Positions 1 through 7,579 of a DNA stretch of 15,566 nt are shown here, in pieces (the first letter of the stretch is position 1; the number at the start of each line of letters is the position of its first letter). Made by a program: the position numbers and the translations under genes. The notes under the pieces are model-generated. The model ran no database searches, was not told the origin of the DNA, and saw only the letters and a program-made list of their open reading frames with translations. Source of the stretch: Cloacibacillus sp. (GTDB taxonomy: Bacteria > Synergistota > Synergistia > Synergistales > Synergistaceae); contig NZ_JAJBUX010000005.1 in the NCBI RefSeq assembly GCF_020860125.1, positions 1-15,566 of the forward strand, written 5' to 3'.

Positions 1-75
1 GTTGGTGTGTGCTCAATTTTCCTTACTCCGTGGCGATGGTTTTCATAGTAATTTACCGTTTTCCCCAACCGAAGG

Positions 76-252
76 AAATCGGTTTTGCAAAATTCACATG
101 ATAGCATGAAAATCGGCGTGAAGAAGTGCTGTAGGCTAAATAAGCCGGTCTCTGAGTACCGGAGCCGTATTGTTCATACGGTGAGGACACTCAGAGACCG
201 GCTTATGACGCATACGGTGCTTATTCACGCCGATTTTTATAAACACCGATTT
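76..252. repeat. Large nested inverted repeat downstream of hisF
   Basis: Seen directly: an imperfect palindrome built of nested arms. The outer arms are AAATCGGT (76-83) and ACCGATTT (245-252). The next arms are a perfect 14-bp pair (109-122 with 224-237). A mostly paired section follows (124-136 with 210-222, including G-T wobbles). The core is a perfect 17-bp pair (140-156 with 190-206). At the apex is a small CCGTAT/ATACGG hairpin (165-170 with 176-181). It lies just past the hisF stop on the side where the his transcript ends, so it could act as a terminator or 3' stabilising structure. The U-run on the hisF strand is short (TTTTC), so it is not a textbook terminator. It could also be a MITE-like element; no clear target-site duplication was seen. 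The stretch 1-75 shows nothing recognisable. Confidence 0.75.
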
Positions 253-260
253 ACGCTTAG

Positions 261-1094
261 TTACGCTTCGCCGCAGATGCCAAAGAAATTAACTTCCTCC
301 TGCGACATTTCATAGGGGACGTGCCACGCCTCCGCGCTCTTTCTCACGGGAATGCCCTTGCCCGCGAGATAATCCTTCAGCGCGGGAATCGGTATCTCGT
401 TGAAGTGGAAGAGAGTGGCGGCAAGCACCGCGTCGGCGCGGCCGCGCGTCAGCGCCTCGTAGAAGTGGAGATACTCGCCGGCGCCGCCGGAGGCAATGAC
501 GGGGATGTTCACGGAGGAGGAAATTAGCTCCGTAAGCTCAAGGTCATAGCCGGCCTTCGTGCCGTCGCGGTTCATGCTTGTAAGCAGTATCTCTCCCGCT
601 CCTAGCTGCTCGGCCTTCACCGCCCAGCAGAAGGCGTCCATGTGACGCGGTACGCGTCCGCCGGCCGTGTAGACCTCCCAGTAGCCATCGCCCTTACGCT
701 TCGCGTCGATCGCCACAACGACGCACTGGCTGCCGAATACCTTTGCCGCTTCGCTGATGAGCGCGGGGTTCTCCACCGCCGCCGAGTTCAGCGAGACCTT
801 GTCGGCGCCGGCGCGCAGTATTTCGCGGATGTCGTCCACGCTCCTGATGCCGCCGCCTACGGTTATTGGGATAAATACCTCGGCGGTGACGCGGCGCACA
901 AGGTCGACGACGGTCTTGCGGCCGTCGCTGGTGGCGGTAATGTCGAGGAATACAATTTCGTCGGCCCCCGCCTTTTCATAGGCCTTGGCGCACTCCACGG
1001 GATCGCCCGCGTCGCGCAGACCGACAAAGTTTACCCCTTTGACGACCCTTCCGTCTTTTATATCAAGGCATGGTATTATTCTTTTCGCAAACAT
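261..1094 (-). CDS. hisF: Imidazole glycerol phosphate synthase, cyclase subunit HisF
   Basis: HisF is the (beta/alpha)8-barrel cyclase that, with ammonia delivered by HisH, converts PRFAR to imidazole glycerol phosphate and AICAR in cytoplasmic histidine synthesis. Visible family features are the N-terminal RIIPCLDI segment with catalytic D11, the GGGIRS phosphate loop (80-85), VVAIDAKR with the second catalytic aspartate D130, LLTSMNRDGT (170-179) and ASGGAG (201-206). The start is supported by a GGGAG Shine-Dalgarno inside the hisH 3' end, with only 6 nt between the hisH stop and this ATG. At 277 residues it is about 25 longer than typical HisF. The extra part (about 252-277) follows the usual C-terminus and has no motif I recognise. 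It is the last gene of the operon. Confidence 0.96.
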   Translation of the reverse strand: MFAKRIIPCLDIKDGRVVKGVNFVGLRDAGDPVECAKAYEKAGADEIVFLDITATSDGRKTVVDLVRRVTAEVFIPITVGGGIRSVDDIREILRAGADKVSLNSAAVENPALISEAAKVFGSQCVVVAIDAKRKGDGYWEVYTAGGRVPRHMDAFCWAVKAEQLGAGEILLTSMNRDGTKAGYDLELTELISSSVNIPVIASGGAGEYLHFYEALTRGRADAVLAATLFHFNEIPIPALKDYLAGKGIPVRKSAEAWHVPYEMSQEEVNFFGICGEA

Positions 1095-1100
1095 TTTATT

Positions 1101-1718
1101 TTAGTCTCCCTTCGTAAGTTCGATGAAATTTTTTAATATCGCCAGCCCCGCCGTACCGCTCTTTTCGGGATGGAACTGGCATCCAAATATATTATCCCGT
1201 TCCGCCGCCGCGTCGAAGATGACGCCGTATTCCGCTATGGCGCTCACATCGCTGCGTTCAGCCGCCTTTACGTAAAACGAGTGTACAAAATACATGTACG
1301 GCCCGCGCGGCAGCCCCGCGAGCAGACGGCTCTCCCTCAGCGGCGCGATTGAGTTCCAGCCCATGTGCGGTATTTTAAGCCCCATCTCCGGCGGGAAGCG
1401 CAGCACGCGTCCCGGCAGGACACCAAGCCCCTCCGTCTTCGGGCTCTCTTCACTAGCCTCAAAGAGCAGCTGCATGCCGAGACAGATTCCCAGCAGCGGA
1501 CGTCCGCTCTTCGCAGCCCCTCTGACCGCCTCTTTGATGCCGCGGCGTTCGAGTTCCGCCATCGCGCTCCCGAACTCCCCGACGCCAGGCAGGATCACCG
1601 CATCGGCAAGCAGTATCTCCTTTGCGGTGGAGGCCCTCATGTTTACCGCGCCGAGGCTGTCGAGAGCGTTCTTCATACTCTTGAGGTTTCCCGCACCGTA
1701 ATCAATGACCGCGATCAT
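1101..1718 (-). CDS. hisH: Imidazole glycerol phosphate synthase, glutamine amidotransferase subunit HisH
   Basis: Class I glutamine amidotransferase that hydrolyses glutamine and channels ammonia to HisF. The 205-residue length is normal for the family. Seen motifs: IDYGAGN near the N-terminus, PGVGEFG (44-50), the nucleophile elbow GICLGMQ with C79, and the FHPEKSG segment with H183 and E185 completing the catalytic triad. The start codon overlaps the hisIE stop by one base (TAATG), and a GGAGAG Shine-Dalgarno lies just upstream within hisIE, so translation of the two is probably coupled. It is followed at once by hisF, its obligate partner. Confidence 0.97.
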   Translation of the reverse strand: MIAVIDYGAGNLKSMKNALDSLGAVNMRASTAKEILLADAVILPGVGEFGSAMAELERRGIKEAVRGAAKSGRPLLGICLGMQLLFEASEESPKTEGLGVLPGRVLRFPPEMGLKIPHMGWNSIAPLRESRLLAGLPRGPYMYFVHSFYVKAAERSDVSAIAEYGVIFDAAAERDNIFGCQFHPEKSGTAGLAILKNFIELTKGD

Positions 1719-2353
1719 TATCTCTCCGCTCCTTTATGACGTGAGGCAAGCTCCCGTAATACTTCGTCAAATGGCACCTCCGCCGCGACACAGGCGACAA
1801 GCAGATGGTAGAGCAGGTCGGCCGCCTCATAGCGGAAGCCGCCGCGGTCCTTCGTGGCGCAGGCGAGCGCCGTCTCGACGCCCTCTTCGCCGACCTTCTG
1901 CGCCACACGCGAGAGTCCCGACCGCAGCAGGCGCGCCGTGTAACTCTCCTGCGGGTCGTCGTCTTTCCTGACGTTGAGATAACGCCAGAGACGCCCCAGA
2001 AATGTCGCCTCCGTCGAATCGGCCTCGCCGCAGAGGCTGCGGTAGAAGCAGCTGCGCTCACCGGTGTGGCAGGCGGAACCCTGCGGCTCAACGAGCGCGA
2101 GCAGCGTATCTCCGTCGCAGTCGATCCGCAGCTCACGCAGGCACATACGGCTGCCGCTCGTCTCTCCTTTGTGCCAGAGTTCGCCGCGCGAACGGCTCCA
2201 AAAGACCATCTCGCCGCATTCCGCCGTCTCGGCGAGCGATTCGGCGTTCGCCCAGGCGGTCATCAGTACCTCGGCGGTGACAACATCCTGTACGACGACG
2301 GGAACGAGCCCCTTTTCGTCAAACTTTATCAATGAAAGGTCTATTTTTGTCAT
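1718..2353 (-). CDS. hisIE: Bifunctional phosphoribosyl-AMP cyclohydrolase / phosphoribosyl-ATP pyrophosphatase HisIE
   Basis: A fused enzyme for steps two and three of histidine synthesis. The N-terminal HisI domain (about 1-110) carries LWHKGETSG (59-67), the Mg-binding DCDGD (78-82) and cysteines C79, C95 and C102 in the expected zinc-site arrangement (ACHTG, SCF). The C-terminal HisE domain (about 115-205) carries the helical MazG-like signature QKVGEEGVET (152-161) and YEAADLLYHLL (175-185). The 211-residue length fits a normal fusion. An AGAGGAAAA Shine-Dalgarno precedes the ATG; the gap from the hisA stop is 21 nt, the widest junction inside the operon. The stop overlaps the hisH start. 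Confidence 0.96.
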   Translation of the reverse strand: MTKIDLSLIKFDEKGLVPVVVQDVVTAEVLMTAWANAESLAETAECGEMVFWSRSRGELWHKGETSGSRMCLRELRIDCDGDTLLALVEPQGSACHTGERSCFYRSLCGEADSTEATFLGRLWRYLNVRKDDDPQESYTARLLRSGLSRVAQKVGEEGVETALACATKDRGGFRYEAADLLYHLLVACVAAEVPFDEVLRELASRHKGAER

Positions 2354-2374
2354 TTATATTTTCCTCTTTTTTAT

Positions 2375-3085
2375 CTATTCGGAGCAGGCTTTCATGGCCT
2401 CCGCGAGCGTTATGCCGCCCTCGTAGAGGCTTTTTCCGATCACGGCCGCGTCGACGCCCGCCGCGGCAAGCGCGCGGATGTCATGAAGATCCGTCACGCC
2501 GCCGGCGGCGGCGATAAAACGGCCGCGGGCCGCGAGCGCCTCATATACTGAGGCGTCCGTCCCCGCCATCATCCCGTCGCGCTCCGTCTGGGTCACAAGG
2601 AAGGAGGAGAAGCCCATCCCCGAGAGCCTCGCTACGGCCTCCGCCGCGTCAAGCGCCGTACTCTCAAGCCAGCCGGAGTGTACGACCCTGCCGCCCCGGA
2701 GATCCACGGCGGCCATTATTTTTTCACCGAAGCGTGCGCTCAGTTCGGAGGCCCGCTCCATATCCTTAAAGATCAGGCTGCCGGCCATCACGCGGTCCGC
2801 GCCGGCCTCTAACGCGCACGCCACAGACTCGGCGCTGCGCAGCCCGCCACCGTACTGGACAAAGAGGCCAAGGCCCGCTATTTCGGAGAGCTCTTTCAGG
2901 TGCTTAGGCACCCCCTCCTTCGCCCCTTCAAGATCGACGACATGGATATGGCCGCATCCCGCCGCCATAAATCCCTTCGCCGCCTCGACCGGCGAGAGCT
3001 GATATTCGCGCCGCCGCGAATAGTCGCCCTGCGTGAGGCGGACCACTTTGCCGTCATATAGGTCTATCGCCGGCAGGATTATCAT
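2375..3085 (-). CDS. hisA: ProFAR isomerase HisA
   Basis: Phosphoribosyl-formimino-5-aminoimidazole carboxamide ribotide isomerase, the barrel paralogue of HisF acting one step earlier. Family features seen: ILPAIDLYDGK with D8, the GGG(L)RS phosphate loop (79-84), AAVDLRGG with D128, VTQTERDGMMAGTD (164-177), and AAGGV (193-197). Its 236-residue length is typical. The MIILPAIDL start and lack of the HisF-type CLD motif separate it from HisF in the same operon. The ATG overlaps the hisB stop in an ATGA arrangement, so it is probably translated by re-initiation. Confidence 0.96.
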   Translation of the reverse strand: MIILPAIDLYDGKVVRLTQGDYSRRREYQLSPVEAAKGFMAAGCGHIHVVDLEGAKEGVPKHLKELSEIAGLGLFVQYGGGLRSAESVACALEAGADRVMAGSLIFKDMERASELSARFGEKIMAAVDLRGGRVVHSGWLESTALDAAEAVARLSGMGFSSFLVTQTERDGMMAGTDASVYEALAARGRFIAAAGGVTDLHDIRALAAAGVDAAVIGKSLYEGGITLAEAMKACSE

Positions 3086-3654
3086 AACCAGAGCCCCTTT
3101 GTGCTGGGGTCGACCTCTGCGGGGGCGAGCGCCTCTTTAAGCGCCAGCCCTACCCCCTTAAAAACCGCCTCCGCGGCGTGGTGTGAGTTATCGGCCTCCA
3201 GCAGCGCGATGTGAAGCGTCAGCCCCGCCTCGCGCGCAAAACCGGTAAAGAACTCGGGAACCAGTTCCATATCAAAATCGCCGCACCTCTGGGAGGGAAA
3301 TTCACCCCGCCACCAGAGGCCGCCGCGGCCGCTGAAGTCCAGCGCCACACGCGCGAGCGAACCATCCATCGGCAAGAGCGCGGAGCCGTAGCGGCGTATC
3401 GGCGCGGCGCCGGCGATCTTCCTCAGAGCCTGCCCCATCGCGATGCCGATATCCTCCGAAAGATGGTGATAGTCGACCTCGATATCCCCGCGGGCCTTTA
3501 TACTGACGCCCAGCGCCGCACGGTGGCAGAGCAGATCCAGCATATGCGAGAGAAAACCACAGCCGGTTTCCAGTGAGCGTTCCCTTTTATCATTACTCAG
3601 CAGAAGCTCTATCCGCGTCTCTTTGGTGTTCCGCGATATCTTCGCCTCCATCAT
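3082..3654 (-). CDS. hisB: Imidazoleglycerol-phosphate dehydratase HisB (monofunctional)
   Basis: Mn-dependent dehydratase converting imidazole glycerol phosphate to imidazole acetol phosphate. The histidine-rich metal motifs are present in order: GFLSHMLDLLCHR (33-45), DYHHLSED (61-68) and NSHHAAEAVFKG (156-167), with the C-terminal PSTKG (183-187). The 190-residue length is that of the monofunctional enzyme, with no fused N-terminal HAD phosphatase, so histidinol-phosphatase must be encoded elsewhere. Compared with the usual FFDHM and D-D-HH-TVED versions, S36 and Y62/L65-S66 are variants; the metal-binding histidines and glutamates are kept. The start overlaps the hisG stop by 4 nt (ATGA); a second ATG follows immediately. 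Confidence 0.95.
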   Translation of the reverse strand: MMEAKISRNTKETRIELLLSNDKRERSLETGCGFLSHMLDLLCHRAALGVSIKARGDIEVDYHHLSEDIGIAMGQALRKIAGAAPIRRYGSALLPMDGSLARVALDFSGRGGLWWRGEFPSQRCGDFDMELVPEFFTGFAREAGLTLHIALLEADNSHHAAEAVFKGVGLALKEALAPAEVDPSTKGLWL

Positions 3655-4289
3655 GCCGCCCTCACCACCGCCTCTATCGCGTCCACAACGCCGAAGAGCG
3701 AGTTCCAGCGCAGCTGCACTGAAGAGATACCGGCGACGAGACGCAGCGAGACGGGCATCGTCTCCTTTATCACGCGCAGGCCGTTAGCCTTCAGCGTGCT
3801 TCCCGTCTGCACGACGTCGAAGATGCAGTCCGCGAGGCCGAGCGCCGGGGCAAGCTCTACCGAACCGTTGAGTTTCAACAGCTTTATTTGAACGCCCCAT
3901 TCCGCGAAGGTCTTCTCCGCGAGGCGCGTATATTTCGTCGCAACCTTGAGCCCCATGAGGCCGGAGATGTGGCCACCAAATTTTTCCGCCATCTCTCCGG
4001 GACCCGCGACCGCCATCACGCAGCGTCCTCTGCCGGTGTCGAGCAGCTCGGTGAGCGCGATGCCCGCCTCCTCTATCACGTCGTTTCCGGCAAGCGCCAG
4101 ATCAGCCGCGCCGTAGTGGACCATCGCGGGGACGTCGGAGGGCTTCGACAACAGATAGCGGAAGCTGGCCTCCTCGATCACCAGGTTGCGCCCCGCCTCT
4201 TTCAGCTTCGCGGTGGGCAGTCCCGCACGCGCCAGAATGTCCACGCAGCTGTCGAGCGAGCGCCCCGTGGGAAGTGCGAATGTCAGCAT
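3651..4289 (-). CDS. hisG: ATP phosphoribosyltransferase, short form HisG(S)
   Basis: Catalyses the first committed step, joining ATP and PRPP. At 212 residues it is the short form that lacks the C-terminal ACT-like regulatory domain and needs HisZ as regulatory subunit, which is encoded immediately upstream. Visible features: LALPTGR-like N-terminus, the GAADLALAGNDVIEE stretch (60-74), NGSVELAPALGLAD (141-154) and the PRPP loop DVVQTGSTLKANG (158-170). The ATG lies 7 nt inside the 3' end of hisZ, and the stop overlaps hisB. Feedback inhibition by histidine is expected to be exerted through HisZ. Confidence 0.96.
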   Translation of the reverse strand: MLTFALPTGRSLDSCVDILARAGLPTAKLKEAGRNLVIEEASFRYLLSKPSDVPAMVHYGAADLALAGNDVIEEAGIALTELLDTGRGRCVMAVAGPGEMAEKFGGHISGLMGLKVATKYTRLAEKTFAEWGVQIKLLKLNGSVELAPALGLADCIFDVVQTGSTLKANGLRVIKETMPVSLRLVAGISSVQLRWNSLFGVVDAIEAVVRAA

Positions 4290-5491
4290 GAGAGTACCTC
4301 CGATTCAAACTTGTTCAATGATATTTCACCGCCGCGGGGAAGCAGAGTCACCTTTCTGCCACCCAGGTCGATCCACCATTTGTATCCGCGCAGAGAGGCC
4401 GTCGAAAGGGATTCCTCCCTGTCTTTCGTCCAGCTCAGCTCAAAGGCGGTATCCTTCTTTGAGAGCGCGTCCGCGTAGCGCAGCGCCTCCGAATTATCGC
4501 AGCCGCCGCCCCAGAGCATCATCAGCGGCGCGGGGGCGGGAGAGGCGCAGTGCGCGGCAAGCTCCTTCAGGTTAAGCGCGAAGCCAGCGGCCTGTCCCTC
4601 GATCCCCTCTTTCGCGAGCAGCCCGTCATAACGGCCGCCGCCGCCGAGCAGGACGCCGTCCGCCGCCGAATAGGCGTTGTAGATAGGGCCGCTGTAGTAG
4701 CCGAGATCACGCACAAAGCTCAGGTCAACACGCAGCCGTTCCGCGTAGCCGAGCTTGCAGAGGCTGTCGCAGAGACGCTTAAGCGGCATCAGCACCGAGG
4801 GATCGTCAAACAGACCCATCGCCTCGCCCAGCACCGCGACGTCACCCTTTAGCGTGGGCAGCCGCCGGAGCAGACGCGTCTTATCTTCCGAAAGTTCGAA
4901 TCCGTCGAGCAGCGCGTTATATTTTGTATAAGCCCTTTCTTGCAGAGCCTCGATAAGTTTTCCCGCGCAGCTTTCTGAAAGCCCGCCGAGGATGCCGGCG
5001 AGTACGGAGACGTCGCCAAGCACCAGCGCCGAACGCTCGATACTCAGCAGGTCGAGCGTGCGCAGAAGCAGGCCCGCCGTCTCCGCGTCGGCTCCGGAGT
5101 CCTCCCAGCCGATCAGCTCGACGCCGACCTGATTCTCCTCAAGGTTGTACTTCGGAGGCAGCGGCACGGCAAAGACCCGGTCGGCGTAAGAGAGGCGCAG
5201 CGGCCTTTCGCTGCGCGCGTGGTGGCTGCCGAGATAGGCGACCGCCGAGAGCGTAAGGTCGCCGCGCAGCACGCAGGGCTCGCCGAGCGGCGACATCATC
5301 GGGATGAGCCGACGCGCGCGCGCCGGTGAAATCTTGCTCCAAACATCCTCCACCAGCTGAAACTCCGCGGGGCTGAAAGGATGGTATCCGTAAAGGGAAA
5401 AAAGATGCATCGCCGCACCCCTGCAATACTCCATATTGGCCGCGATCGCTCCGCCAATGTTATTACACCCCTTCGGATTTCTGTTCATCAT
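4283..5491 (-). CDS. hisZ: ATP phosphoribosyltransferase regulatory subunit HisZ
   Basis: A histidyl-tRNA-synthetase paralogue without tRNA charging function that forms the hetero-octamer with short HisG and carries histidine feedback control. The synthetase-like core is recognisable from VDLSFVRDLGYYSGPIYNAY and GGGGRYDGL near the end of the catalytic fold. It is followed by only about 100 residues that do not look like a normal anticodon-binding domain. Context (directly ahead of short hisG, overlapping by 7 nt) argues strongly for HisZ over HisS. Start choice: an ATG at 5497 abuts the GAAGGG Shine-Dalgarno with no spacing, so ATG 5491 (6 nt spacing) or ATG 5488 (9 nt) is more likely. It is the first gene of the operon, behind a promoter and a long palindrome. 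Confidence 0.93.
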   Translation of the reverse strand: MMNRNPKGCNNIGGAIAANMEYCRGAAMHLFSLYGYHPFSPAEFQLVEDVWSKISPARARRLIPMMSPLGEPCVLRGDLTLSAVAYLGSHHARSERPLRLSYADRVFAVPLPPKYNLEENQVGVELIGWEDSGADAETAGLLLRTLDLLSIERSALVLGDVSVLAGILGGLSESCAGKLIEALQERAYTKYNALLDGFELSEDKTRLLRRLPTLKGDVAVLGEAMGLFDDPSVLMPLKRLCDSLCKLGYAERLRVDLSFVRDLGYYSGPIYNAYSAADGVLLGGGGRYDGLLAKEGIEGQAAGFALNLKELAAHCASPAPAPLMMLWGGGCDNSEALRYADALSKKDTAFELSWTKDREESLSTASLRGYKWWIDLGGRKVTLLPRGGEISLNKFESEVLSC

Positions 5492-5511
5492 CTTCATCCC
5501 TTCATCATTTT

Positions 5512-5543
5512 AGCTATCATTTTACTTAATTAAAGTGATAGCT
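5512..5543. promoter_or_regulatory. 32-nt palindrome in the his operon leader
   Basis: AGCTATCA (5512-5519) is the exact inverse of TGATAGCT (5536-5543). The inner bases continue pairing with one G-T wobble and one mismatch, so nearly all 32 nt are self-complementary. It lies between the proposed his promoter and the hisZ Shine-Dalgarno, so it would be in the 5' leader. It could be an operator for a dimeric repressor or an RNA hairpin affecting hisZ translation. No T-box or histidine-rich leader peptide was seen nearby. Confidence 0.65.
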
Positions 5544-5566
5544 TGATAATTTTGTAAGCGAGTTAT

Positions 5567-5595
5567 ATAATAACACTCGTTTGCCGCTTTTGCAA
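5567..5595 (-). promoter_or_regulatory. Promoter of the his operon
   Basis: On the minus strand the hexamers TTGCAA (5590-5595) and TATTAT (5567-5572) are separated by exactly 17 nt, a good sigma70-type match about 70 nt upstream of hisZ. The -35 element is flanked by an inverted pair TTGCCG (5581-5586) and CGGCAA (5615-5620), which could be an operator. Confidence 0.6.
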
Positions 5596-5625
5596 ATGTG
5601 AAACACTATAAATCCGGCAAAAACA

Positions 5626-5631
5626 TATAAT
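5626..5631 (+). promoter_or_regulatory. Possible -10 box for the HAD-hisC transcript
   Basis: A perfect TATAAT lies about 55 nt upstream of the HAD gene in the AT-rich divergent region. No convincing -35 hexamer is found at the right distance, so this is tentative. Confidence 0.35.
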
Positions 5632-5686
5632 ATAACGGCAGACCGACTGTGAGAGGCTGACAAACGAAATCAAGGAGCCAATAGAT

Positions 5687-6481
5687 ATGGAGAGAGAATT
5701 CAAGGCCGACGCCCTTATATTCGATATAGACGGAGTGCTGCTCGACGTAACCGGATCATTTCCCGAGGTGATACGGCAGGCCGTCTCTACCGGCTGGGAG
5801 CATTTCTGCGGCGGCGCCTCGGACGCCCACGGCTACAACGCGGGACACGAACGCGTATTAAAACGTCACGGAGCCTTCAACGACGACTATGATATCGCTT
5901 GGACGCTTCTCTCAATGGCGGCGGCGAGCAGGGAAAAACTCCTCTCGCGGGCGCTGCCCTCGCCGGAAAGGCTGCTCTCCGAGCTGAAGAGCTTCCGAGC
6001 CCCCGTCCCGGAATGGGTGACGGCCAGATACGGCCGGCTCGTCCCGCGCCCCGAGGTGCGCGCGCTATGCGCCGAACTTTATGGCGGTAGGGGCTATGGA
6101 CTGCATCTGCTTGAGAGACCGATGATAAAAAAACACTGGCGGGAGCTTGGCCTGCCGGTGGCGATATATTCGGGACGCAACGGCCTTGAATGGGAGCTCG
6201 GCAAAGAGAGCCTAGGATGGAACGACTTTCCCGACGAACTGATAATACACTCCGACAGCGGCATCACGAAGCCATCGCCGGAGGGCCTTGAGATACTCTG
6301 CCGGCGGCTCGGCGTCTCTTCGCCCGTATTTTTCGGCGACACCGCGAGCGACATGCAGGCGCAGGCGGCCTTCGGGAAGGGACGTTTCGCGGCGGTCGGC
6401 CCGCTGCTGCCGGAGGCGGAGTTCCGTTACGACACCACGGAGGAGGCCGTCCGAGCCGCGATAGCCACTGCAAATCCTTAA
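5687..6481 (+). CDS. HAD-superfamily (subfamily IA) phosphatase, candidate histidinol-phosphatase
   Basis: A 264-residue haloacid dehalogenase family hydrolase. All four motifs are visible: motif I DIDGVLLD with nucleophile D13 and acid/base D15; motif II YSGR with S162; motif III K195 in GITKPSP; motif IV FFGDTASD with D218 and D222. The roughly 130 residues between motifs I and II would form a helical C1 cap, so a small-molecule phosphomonoester substrate is expected. An AAGGAG Shine-Dalgarno sits 9 nt before the ATG. It is divergent from hisZ and 18 nt ahead of an HisC-like gene. The nearby hisB has no phosphatase domain. From this context I infer histidinol-phosphate phosphatase activity; the sequence alone shows only an HAD phosphatase. 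Confidence 0.85.
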   Translation: MEREFKADALIFDIDGVLLDVTGSFPEVIRQAVSTGWEHFCGGASDAHGYNAGHERVLKRHGAFNDDYDIAWTLLSMAAASREKLLSRALPSPERLLSELKSFRAPVPEWVTARYGRLVPRPEVRALCAELYGGRGYGLHLLERPMIKKHWRELGLPVAIYSGRNGLEWELGKESLGWNDFPDELIIHSDSGITKPSPEGLEILCRRLGVSSPVFFGDTASDMQAQAAFGKGRFAAVGPLLPEAEFRYDTTEEAVRAAIATANP

Positions 6482-6499
6482 AAAGGAGACTAAAAAACC

Positions 6500-7579
6500 A
6501 TGCAGAATATAGAGGAACTTTTTCGCTCGCTGGCGCGCCCGGCGATCCGCGACCTCGAGCCGTACGACGCCTCGGTCAGCGGGAATCCGCTGATACGGGT
6601 ATCGGCAAACGAAAATAACGAGGGGCTGCCGGAGTCCGTTCTTACGGCGATGCGAAACGCGCTTGCAGAGGGCAACCGCTATCCCGACAGCCGCAATACC
6701 TCTCTGCGCGAAAAGCTGGCCGCACGCTTCTCTCTGAGGCCGGAACAGATAATCACCTCCGGCGGTCTGGACGGGCTCTTCACAATGCTTGGACGCGCCT
6801 TCCTCGACCCGGGCGACGAGGTCGTCTGCGGAGAGTGTACTTTTGGCGTCTACGCGGAGACGGCGCTCATCGCCGGCACCTCCGTTAAAACGGTTCCGCT
6901 CGGCGAGGGATACGTCCAGCTGCCGGCGGACTTCGCCGCCGCCGTGGGCCCCGCGACAAAAATGCTCTTCTTCTGCAACCCCAACAACCCCACCGGCACG
7001 CTGGCGGAGCCTGCCTCCGTACGTGAAATGCTGAAAAAAATACCGCGGCGGGTCGTCGTGATCCTTGATGAGGCATACCTTGACTTCGCGGATGCCGACG
7101 GAGATGCCTCCTTCAAACTCCTCGAAGAGTTCCCCAACCTCGTCATCTGCCGCACCTTCTCAAAGATATTCGCCCTCGCCGGGCTGCGCATCGGCTGGGC
7201 CGCAGCGCACCCCGGCCTGCTCGACTGCCTTTACCGCGTGCGCGAACCATACTGCGTCACCGCCATGGCCGAGGCCGGAGCCTGCGCGGCGCTTGACGAA
7301 GTGGGGCGTTTTCGGAGAACACGGACAATGGTCGCCTGCGAGCGGGATAAACTCTGCACCCTGCTGAGCCGCCTCGGCGTAAAATATATCCCCTCGCAGA
7401 CAAACTTCGTGCTGATCTTCCCGCAGGAGAGATACGAGCCGCTCTCCGCCGCCTTCATCCAAAGAGGCATCGCCGTACGCCGCCTCTCGCTGCGCGGCGA
7501 GCGCGTGATGCGCATCTCCGTAGGATTACCGCAGGAAAATAGGCAGGTTGAGAGGGTGCTCTCCGATATATTCGGCTAG
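6500..7579 (+). CDS. hisC: Histidinol-phosphate aminotransferase (HisC-like, PLP-dependent class I/II)
   Basis: Fold-type I aminotransferase of 359 residues, the usual HisC length. Seen: an N-terminal ANEN motif (36-39), CNPNNPTGT (159-167), ILDEAYLDF with PLP-contacting D190 and Y193, the Schiff-base lysine K222 in RTFSKIFALAGLRIG with R230, and the C-terminal substrate-carboxylate or phosphate region RVMRISVG. It would convert imidazole acetol phosphate to histidinol phosphate using glutamate. AAGGAG lies 11 nt upstream of the ATG. Its position after the HAD gene and opposite the his operon supports HisC rather than another class II aminotransferase such as an aromatic or threonine-phosphate type, though family overlap is real. 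Confidence 0.88.
   Translation: MQNIEELFRSLARPAIRDLEPYDASVSGNPLIRVSANENNEGLPESVLTAMRNALAEGNRYPDSRNTSLREKLAARFSLRPEQIITSGGLDGLFTMLGRAFLDPGDEVVCGECTFGVYAETALIAGTSVKTVPLGEGYVQLPADFAAAVGPATKMLFFCNPNNPTGTLAEPASVREMLKKIPRRVVVILDEAYLDFADADGDASFKLLEEFPNLVICRTFSKIFALAGLRIGWAAAHPGLLDCLYRVREPYCVTAMAEAGACAALDEVGRFRRTRTMVACERDKLCTLLSRLGVKYIPSQTNFVLIFPQERYEPLSAAFIQRGIAVRRLSLRGERVMRISVGLPQENRQVERVLSDIFG

Noticed and set aside
85..315. A 76-codon plus-strand open frame
   Set aside because: It runs through the large palindrome and into the hisF 3' end, has no Shine-Dalgarno, and resembles nothing recognisable.
1702..2136. Long overlapping frames antisense or out of frame to his genes
   Set aside because: They are shadows of hisIE and other GC-rich genes, with arginine/serine-rich nonsense composition and no family features.
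4283..5497. Histidyl-tRNA synthetase (HisS)
   Set aside because: It overlaps short hisG, which requires HisZ, and lacks a convincing anticodon-binding domain.
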